Of a stretch of 38,234 bases of DNA, positions 33,660 to 38,234 are shown piece after piece. The translations under genes were made by a program, and so were the position numbers. This stretch comes from Methylobacterium indicum (lineage in GTDB: Bacteria; Pseudomonadota; Alphaproteobacteria; Rhizobiales; Beijerinckiaceae). The notes beneath the pieces are model-generated. The model was not told the origin of the DNA, made no database searches, and was given only the letters and a program-made list of their open reading frames with translations. Location: contig NZ_JTHF01000108.1 in assembly GCF_001043895.1 (NCBI RefSeq), forward strand, positions 1 through 38,234, read 5' to 3'. Numbering within the stretch: position 1 is the first letter of the stretch; each line of letters begins with the position of its first letter.

Positions 33660-35099
33660 ATGATGCACCTTGCTCGGCCGTTGCAGGACGAAGACCTGCA
33701 GGGCCATCACGAGCGCGCGCTCGCCGTGCGCGCGGACGGCGACCCGGCGGTCCACGACCCGGCATGGGGCCGCGACCGCATCTTCGTCTCGATCGCGGCC
33801 TTCCGCGATCCGGAATGCCAGAAGACGATCGCCGACCTCTTCGCCAAGGCCGATCGGCCCGAGCGCGTGACGGTCGGCCTCATCCGGCAGATGGATCTCG
33901 TCGAGGATCTGGCGCATCTGGCGGGGCCCGCGATCCCGGCGGACCGCGTCCGCGAGATGCGCTTCGACTGGCGCGAGAGCCGCGGCGTGTGCTGGGCGCG
34001 CTTCCTCGCCCAGAGCCTGTGGCGCGGCGAGGCCTACGTCCTGCAGATCGACGCCCACATGATGTTCGCGGCGGGCTGGGACACCAAGCTCATCGAGGAT
34101 CTCGAGCGCTGCCCCGGCAAGAAGTCGCTGATCTCGTTCGGGTCGCCCCCCTACCTGTCGCCGGGGGATATCCTGTCCGACCTGTATCCCGGCATCGTCA
34201 TTCCCGGGACCTTCCTCGATTGCGGCGCCATCCGCTTCAGCGGCATCTGGCCGTGCGCGGAGGTCGAGGAGCAGTTCCGGATTCCATCCCTCCTGGCTGG
34301 CGGCGTGTTCGGGCCCGGCGAGATGATCCGGGAGGTGCCCTACGACCCGCACCAGTGCTTCGCCCTCGAAGAGGCGTCCTATGTCATCCGCCTGTTCACC
34401 CATGGCTGGGACGTGTATTCCGCCCGCACGCGCACGATGTGGCACCAGTACCGCCACAATAACACGCTGAAGCGCAAGGACGACTTCGATCCCGGCCATG
34501 CGGCCCGGAACGCCGACTTCACGCGGCGCGCCTACATGCGCTTCAACCATATGACGAAGCACGGCCGCTCGACGCATCCGCGGGACACCGAGGATCTCGA
34601 CCTGTTCGGGCTCGGAGACGTCCGGACGCTCGCCGCCTACGAGGACTTTTCCGGCATCGACCTTCGCGGCAAGCGGGTCAGCGAGTACGCGCTCCGGGCC
34701 CGCTACATCCCGGACATCCACGAGATCGTGAAGTTCAACGTCGCCTGCCTCGACACCGAGGGCGAGACGCCGCCTGCCATGATGAGCGAGACGGAGCGCC
34801 TGCTGCGCATCGCGATGCGGGACTGGAGCGTCGACCGGCTCTCCGACGAGCTCGTCGAGACGATGCTGGCGATCGCGAAATCCGACCTCGCCGACATCTT
34901 CCAGATGCGCAAGGGCGCGGAGGTCTTCGCCCGCCGCTTCGAGCTGAAGTCGGACTTCATGAACTGGGACCACGCCGCCCTGGTGTCGGAGCTCGCGCGC
35001 CTCGTCGCCGCCGTCGAGCACATCAACGCCGCGCAGGACGCCCCGGCGCCACCAGCGCCCGAACACCGGGCACCGGCCCCGCACGCGCTCAGCGCCTGA
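33660..35099 (+). CDS. GlcNAc-transferase-family glycosyltransferase (PF11397-like)
   Basis: Residues about 40-310 of this 479-residue protein resemble the GlcNAc family related to eukaryotic Skp1 hydroxyproline GlcNAc-transferase: IFVSIAAFRDPECQKTIADL, ESRGVCWARFLAQSLWRGEA, LQIDAHMMFAAGWDTKLI (D130-x-H metal/nucleotide-binding element) and FTHGWDVYSARTRTMWHQY. The C-terminal 150 residues are helical and unassigned, ending in a proline/alanine-rich tail. The family transfers sugars to protein hydroxyl groups or sugars. Position between two flagellin genes suggests it starts or extends an O-glycan on flagellin (inference). No signal peptide is seen; it should act in the cytoplasm, as flagellin glycosyltransferases do. 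ATG 33660 is followed by another ATG. Confidence 0.8.
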   Translation: MMHLARPLQDEDLQGHHERALAVRADGDPAVHDPAWGRDRIFVSIAAFRDPECQKTIADLFAKADRPERVTVGLIRQMDLVEDLAHLAGPAIPADRVREMRFDWRESRGVCWARFLAQSLWRGEAYVLQIDAHMMFAAGWDTKLIEDLERCPGKKSLISFGSPPYLSPGDILSDLYPGIVIPGTFLDCGAIRFSGIWPCAEVEEQFRIPSLLAGGVFGPGEMIREVPYDPHQCFALEEASYVIRLFTHGWDVYSARTRTMWHQYRHNNTLKRKDDFDPGHAARNADFTRRAYMRFNHMTKHGRSTHPRDTEDLDLFGLGDVRTLAAYEDFSGIDLRGKRVSEYALRARYIPDIHEIVKFNVACLDTEGETPPAMMSETERLLRIAMRDWSVDRLSDELVETMLAIAKSDLADIFQMRKGAEVFARRFELKSDFMNWDHAALVSELARLVAAVEHINAAQDAPAPPAPEHRAPAPHALSA

Positions 35100-35104
35100 G
35101 GCCA

Positions 35105-35135
35105 CGGCGCCCGATCGCCTCGCGATCGGGCGCCG
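35105..35135 (+). terminator. Strong hairpin after glycosyltransferase gene
   Basis: A perfect 13-base stem (CGGCGCCCGATCG and its complement) with loop CCTCG begins 5 bases after the stop codon. No T-run follows, but position and stability fit a transcript end. Confidence 0.65.
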
Positions 35136-35178
35136 CTCGTGCTGTTCCCTCCTGCCGCGGACACCGCGCCGGACCGGG

Positions 35179-35234
35179 CCCATGCCTCGTCGCCCATGCC
35201 TTGTACCCCATGCCTTGTACCCCATGCCTCGTCG
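35179..35234. repeat. Four 14-base tandem repeats in A-B-B-A order
   Basis: Units CCCATGCCTCGTCG, CCCATGCCTTGTAC (twice) and CCCATGCCTCGTCG follow one another without gaps in the 287-base space before the methyltransferase gene. No gene is seen in this space. Confidence 0.9.
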
Positions 35235-35386
35235 GAGGATGCCGGAGAGAAAGGCGCGCGAGCGGCAGGGCGTAGAGGTCGCCGCACCGTAGTCGACGAT
35301 GCCGGTAGAGATGCCGTCAGCGAACGATCTCGGGCGATCACATCCAGCTGCAAGATATCATCCAGACAAGATTCGGGATACGGGCG

Positions 35387-36148
35387 ATGCAGATCCTCCA
35401 GGCCAAACCCTCGCTCGGCGAAGACTGCTTCGCGCGGGTCGGCGGAATCAACTACGTCGAGGTCTTGACGGCGATCCACCGCAACCTGCGGCCGGCGACC
35501 TATCTCGAGATCGGGGTGTTCACCGGCAACACCCTGCGGCTGTCGCAATGCCCGACGATCGGGGTCGATCCGGAGTTCCGGATCGGCGGGCTGCCGGCGA
35601 ACTGCCCCGCCCTGCATCTGTTCCAGAAGCCCAGCGACGCCTTCTTCAAGGACCACGACCCGACGGCGATCCTCGGCGCGCCGATCGACCTCGCGTTCCT
35701 CGACGGCATGCACCGCTTCGAGTACCTGCTCCGCGACCTGATCCACACGGAAGCGCATTGCCGGCCGAACTCGGTCGTCGTGCTGCACGATTGCCTGCCG
35801 GGCGACGCCCACATCACGGCGCGCAGCATGGCGGATCCGCGGCGGGCCCAGTCGTCCCACCCGGATTTCTGGGCGGGCGACGTCTGGAAGCTCCTGCCGA
35901 TCCTGCGCCGCTACCGGCCGGACCTGCGCATCGTCGCGACCGACGCCGCGCCGACCGGGCTCGTCTTCCTGACCAACCTGAACCCGTCCTGCACCATCCT
36001 GCAGAAGAACTACTTCGCCATCGTCGAAGAGTGGCTCAACGTCGATCTCGCCGATTACGGGGTCGCGCGCCTCATCGACGAGGCCGATCCGATCAAGGCG
36101 CGCCAGATGGTGTCGCCGGAATTCTGCGCCAACCGCTTCTGGCTCTGA
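35387..36148 (+). CDS. Class I SAM-dependent methyltransferase
   Basis: This 253-residue protein has a Methyltransf_24-like Rossmann fold: motif I YLEIGVFTGNTL (about residues 37-48), an acidic end of the next strand IGVDPEF, then IDLAFLDGMHRFEYLLRDLI and SVVVLHDCLPGD. Such enzymes often methylate sugars or act beside glycosyltransferases. Between the GlcNAc-family and GT2 glycosyltransferases it likely methylates a flagellin glycan residue (inference). Methylation of flagellin lysines is an alternative, but this is not the FliB type. No clear Shine-Dalgarno sequence is seen. The downstream GT2 gene starts 75 bases on. Confidence 0.85.
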   Translation: MQILQAKPSLGEDCFARVGGINYVEVLTAIHRNLRPATYLEIGVFTGNTLRLSQCPTIGVDPEFRIGGLPANCPALHLFQKPSDAFFKDHDPTAILGAPIDLAFLDGMHRFEYLLRDLIHTEAHCRPNSVVVLHDCLPGDAHITARSMADPRRAQSSHPDFWAGDVWKLLPILRRYRPDLRIVATDAAPTGLVFLTNLNPSCTILQKNYFAIVEEWLNVDLADYGVARLIDEADPIKARQMVSPEFCANRFWL

Positions 36149-36223
36149 ATTCCCGTCGCCAGATCGGCACCCCCTTTCGCCGTCCTTCACGTCCATTCCG
36201 ATCCGCCAGGTCCGGGGCGATTC

Positions 36224-37480
36224 ATGTCTCACTCTCTCGCTGCCGCCATCCCCGCGCAGGATTCGCCCGCGTCCGCCGAGGCGCATCGCGCGCGCCCCGT
36301 CGTGTCGATCGTCGTGCCGACCTACCGGCGGACCGAGCGCCTCGACCGGTTCTTCCGGCATCACGTCAAGATGCTGGACGAGATCGGGGTCAGCTACGAG
36401 ATCCTGGTCATCGACGACGCCTCCCCGGACAACACGCAGGACATCGTCAGGTCCTGGGCCGAGACGTGCCCCCACATCCGGTCGATCCGCAACGCGAAGA
36501 ACGTCGGTTTCCGCCCGAACTACCTCGCCTGCCTGCGGGAGGCGAAGGGCCATCTGACGGTCTATGTCGGGAACGACGACCTGCTGATCGGGGAGAGCCT
36601 GCTCAAGCACATCGAGCAGATGGCCCGTGATCCCGAGATCGTCATGCTGCAGGCGCCCTGGTTCCTGCTCGACGAGCACAGCGGCAACAAGATCACCGGT
36701 CGCTCGTACGAGGTCGAGAGCGAATATCGCTTCTACCGCGGCGAGCACGGGCGCTGCCTCGATTTCGTCCTGCAGCGCCATGTCTTCCCGGAGTGGTACA
36801 TCATCAGGACGGATGCGGCCGCCGAGATTGCCGGGCCGTACGACCGGACGACCTATCACTTCTTCTCGCATCTCTCGAACGCGCTCGAGATCGGCGACGT
36901 CGTCTTCGCGGCCGAACCCTACGCCATCGTGACGGCGATTTCGCGGGGCGAGGACAGCCATGTCGGCAACACCGAGACGCTGTTCGGCTGGGACGAGTAC
37001 CGGGGCGGCATCGAGCATCTCGCCGCCGCGGCCCGGCGGCAGGACCCGTCCTGGATTCAGGGCCAGCCGGACCTGATGAAGCGGATCCAGGATTTCACCA
37101 ACATCCGGATGGACGTCGCCCTCAGGCTGCATACGGGAGCGAGGAACTGGCTCCATGCCTGGCACCTCAAGTGCCGGCTGGATGCCTACGGGGCGGGCTC
37201 GCTGTCGCCGGACGCTGCTACGGAACTGTGCTCGCTCGCCGCCATGGAGGCGTGCGTGACCGAACTCGTCCGTACCGGCCACCGCACCATCGTGGTGAGC
37301 GAGCGCTGCTTCGCGATCTTCCGCGAGGTCATCAGGATCGATCCCGAGGTCACGCTCCTGTGCGAGGGCGACACCCGGGAGGCGGAAGCCACCGCCTGCA
37401 TCACCTTCGGCAGCCCCCCTACCCTCGTCGGCAAGACGGTCGTCGACCTGGTCGCCACCATGCGCCGCTATCGCGCCTAA
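36224..37480 (+). CDS. Glycosyltransferase family 2 protein
   Basis: This 418-residue protein starts with a GT-A domain: VVSIVVPTYRRTERLDRFFR (about residues 26-45), ILVIDDASPDNT, NAKNVGFRPNYLACLREAKG, and YVGNDDLLIGESL (metal-binding N/D-D-D near residue 115). Residues 200-400 form a helical C-terminal part. It is a GDP/UDP-sugar transferase by family and probably cytosolic. It ends 156 bases before the second flagellin and follows the methyltransferase gene, so it fits a role in extending a flagellin glycan (inference); a surface-polysaccharide role is possible. Confidence 0.88.
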   Translation: MSHSLAAAIPAQDSPASAEAHRARPVVSIVVPTYRRTERLDRFFRHHVKMLDEIGVSYEILVIDDASPDNTQDIVRSWAETCPHIRSIRNAKNVGFRPNYLACLREAKGHLTVYVGNDDLLIGESLLKHIEQMARDPEIVMLQAPWFLLDEHSGNKITGRSYEVESEYRFYRGEHGRCLDFVLQRHVFPEWYIIRTDAAAEIAGPYDRTTYHFFSHLSNALEIGDVVFAAEPYAIVTAISRGEDSHVGNTETLFGWDEYRGGIEHLAAAARRQDPSWIQGQPDLMKRIQDFTNIRMDVALRLHTGARNWLHAWHLKCRLDAYGAGSLSPDAATELCSLAAMEACVTELVRTGHRTIVVSERCFAIFREVIRIDPEVTLLCEGDTREAEATACITFGSPPTLVGKTVVDLVATMRRYRA

Positions 37481-37542
37481 GCGACGACCGGATCGTAGTA
37501 TTCAGAAACGTACAGAGACAAAATAACTGTTACGTCAACACA

Positions 37543-37577
37543 TTCTTAACGATGCCTGGTTGGGGCTTCTTAACGAT
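37543..37577 (+). promoter_or_regulatory. Direct repeat TTCTTAACGAT upstream of second flagellin
   Basis: TTCTTAACGAT occurs at 37543-37553 and 37567-37577, 24 bases apart, 60-94 bases before the flagellin ATG. Each holds a TTAAC CtrA half-site-like core, so it could be a paired regulator site. Such a spacing puts the two copies on nearly the same DNA face (about two turns plus). Confidence 0.5.
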
Positions 37578-37636
37578 CTAACAGTATGGTTTCCGTCAGC
37601 ACGAAAATGTGCTCTCGGCATTCAAAAGGATAAACC

Positions 37637-38234
37637 ATGCCTGTCTCGCTTTCGTCGGGTGTCCGCGATACCCTGGTGACCATCCAGCAGACCGTTGCCG
37701 AAGCGACCCTGTCGCAGACGCGGCTGGCGACCGGGAACAAGGTCAACACCGCCCTCGACAACCCGATGTCCTACTTCGCCGCCGCGAGCCTCAACCAGCG
37801 CGCCGACGATCTCTCCGGCCTGCAGGACAACATGCAGCAGGCCGTGCGCACCATCACGGCCGCCAGCACCGGCATCGACGGCATGACCAAGCTGCTCCAG
37901 ACGGCGCAGGGCATCGCCACGTCCGCCGCCGCGGAGAGCGACCAGACCCGCCGCGCCACCCTCGCCACCCAGTTCAACACCGTGTTGAGCCAGGTCGACG
38001 AGCTGATGAAGAACTCGGGCTACAACGGCGTCAACCTGCTCAACGGCGACAAGCTCTCGCTGTCCTTCGACCCGAAGGCGACGACCTCGACGATGGTCAT
38101 CCAGTCGTCGAACGGCTCGGCGGGTGTCGCGGGCTCGCTCGGCCTGACCGCCTCGCGCCTCGGCGTGGCGACGGCGGCCAACTCGACCTGGACCAACGGC
38201 GCCAGCGACACGATCGGCGACGCGGGCATCAAGA
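37637..38234 (+). CDS. Flagellin, partial (runs off window end)
   Basis: The first 199 residues of a second flagellin are present; the C-terminus lies outside the window. It is about 91% identical to the flagellin at 32715 (around 17 differences, most in the first 57 residues), with very long identical DNA runs. AAGGATAAACC precedes the ATG, a clear Shine-Dalgarno sequence that the first flagellin lacks. Differences such as NGTNLL/NGVNLL and SSTGSVG/SSNGSAG fall in the central, likely surface-exposed part. Confidence 0.95.
   Translation, partial: MPVSLSSGVRDTLVTIQQTVAEATLSQTRLATGNKVNTALDNPMSYFAAASLNQRADDLSGLQDNMQQAVRTITAASTGIDGMTKLLQTAQGIATSAAAESDQTRRATLATQFNTVLSQVDELMKNSGYNGVNLLNGDKLSLSFDPKATTSTMVIQSSNGSAGVAGSLGLTASRLGVATAANSTWTNGASDTIGDAGIK

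Noticed and set aside
35179..35234. Possible CRISPR-like array from regular repeats
   Set aside because: The units are 14 bases and directly adjacent with no spacers, so they are a simple tandem repeat.
34703..37282. Minus-strand open frame of 859 codons
   Set aside because: It is antisense to the glycosyltransferase and methyltransferase genes, with the R/D/V/G-rich composition typical of reverse frames in GC-rich DNA and no recognisable domain.

Overview
The window is very GC-rich (about 70% by eye), with dense operons, TRAP and branched-chain ABC uptake systems, FlhA, FlbT and short FlbT-type flagellins, a CtrA-like box before flhA, and a citrate-synthase-like protein with an N-terminal HTH. 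Together these point to an alphaproteobacterium of the Hyphomicrobiales, most like Methylobacterium. The genus is inference from gene content and composition; no search was run.

Layout. 0-2.7 kb: a divergent pair, an HTH/citrate-synthase-like protein (minus) and an unusually arranged CaiB/BaiF CoA-transferase (plus). 2.9-9.7 kb: a catabolic block made of an SDR, a two-gene transketolase, a beta-hydroxyacid dehydrogenase of the threonate-dehydrogenase type, a mosaic of hairpins, then a TRAP uptake system (DctP and a DctQ-DctM fusion). 9.9-13.4 kb: a periplasmic cyclohexadienyl-dehydratase-like protein divergent from an FUSC aromatic-acid exporter, then a YflT-type stress protein and a small secreted protein. 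13.7-16.5 kb: flhA and a gamma carbonic anhydrase. 16.5-21.8 kb: an unknown protein, AMP nucleosidase, TrmO, a CelD/GNAT-type acyltransferase and a polysaccharide flippase. This stretch is unusually rich in short tandem repeats. 21.9-25 kb: a tannase/feruloyl esterase divergent from a DUF3237 protein, then a Uma2 nuclease-fold protein. 25.1-30.5 kb: a complete Liv-type ABC transporter operon with an SDR as last gene.

30.5-38.2 kb is a flagellar region: flbT, a 1.3-kb non-coding stretch with strong inverted repeats and an extremely AT-rich patch, a short flagellin, a GlcNAc-transferase-family glycosyltransferase, a SAM methyltransferase, a GT2 glycosyltransferase, and a second, nearly identical flagellin cut by the window edge. 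I read this as a candidate flagellin-modification cassette between two flagellin genes, with FlbT nearby as the likely post-transcriptional regulator. It is the most interesting part of the window.

No rRNA, tRNA, CRISPR array, insertion sequence or phage gene was recognised. Coordinates of starts were set from start codons, Shine-Dalgarno-like sequences and overlaps, so alternative starts are noted where they matter.
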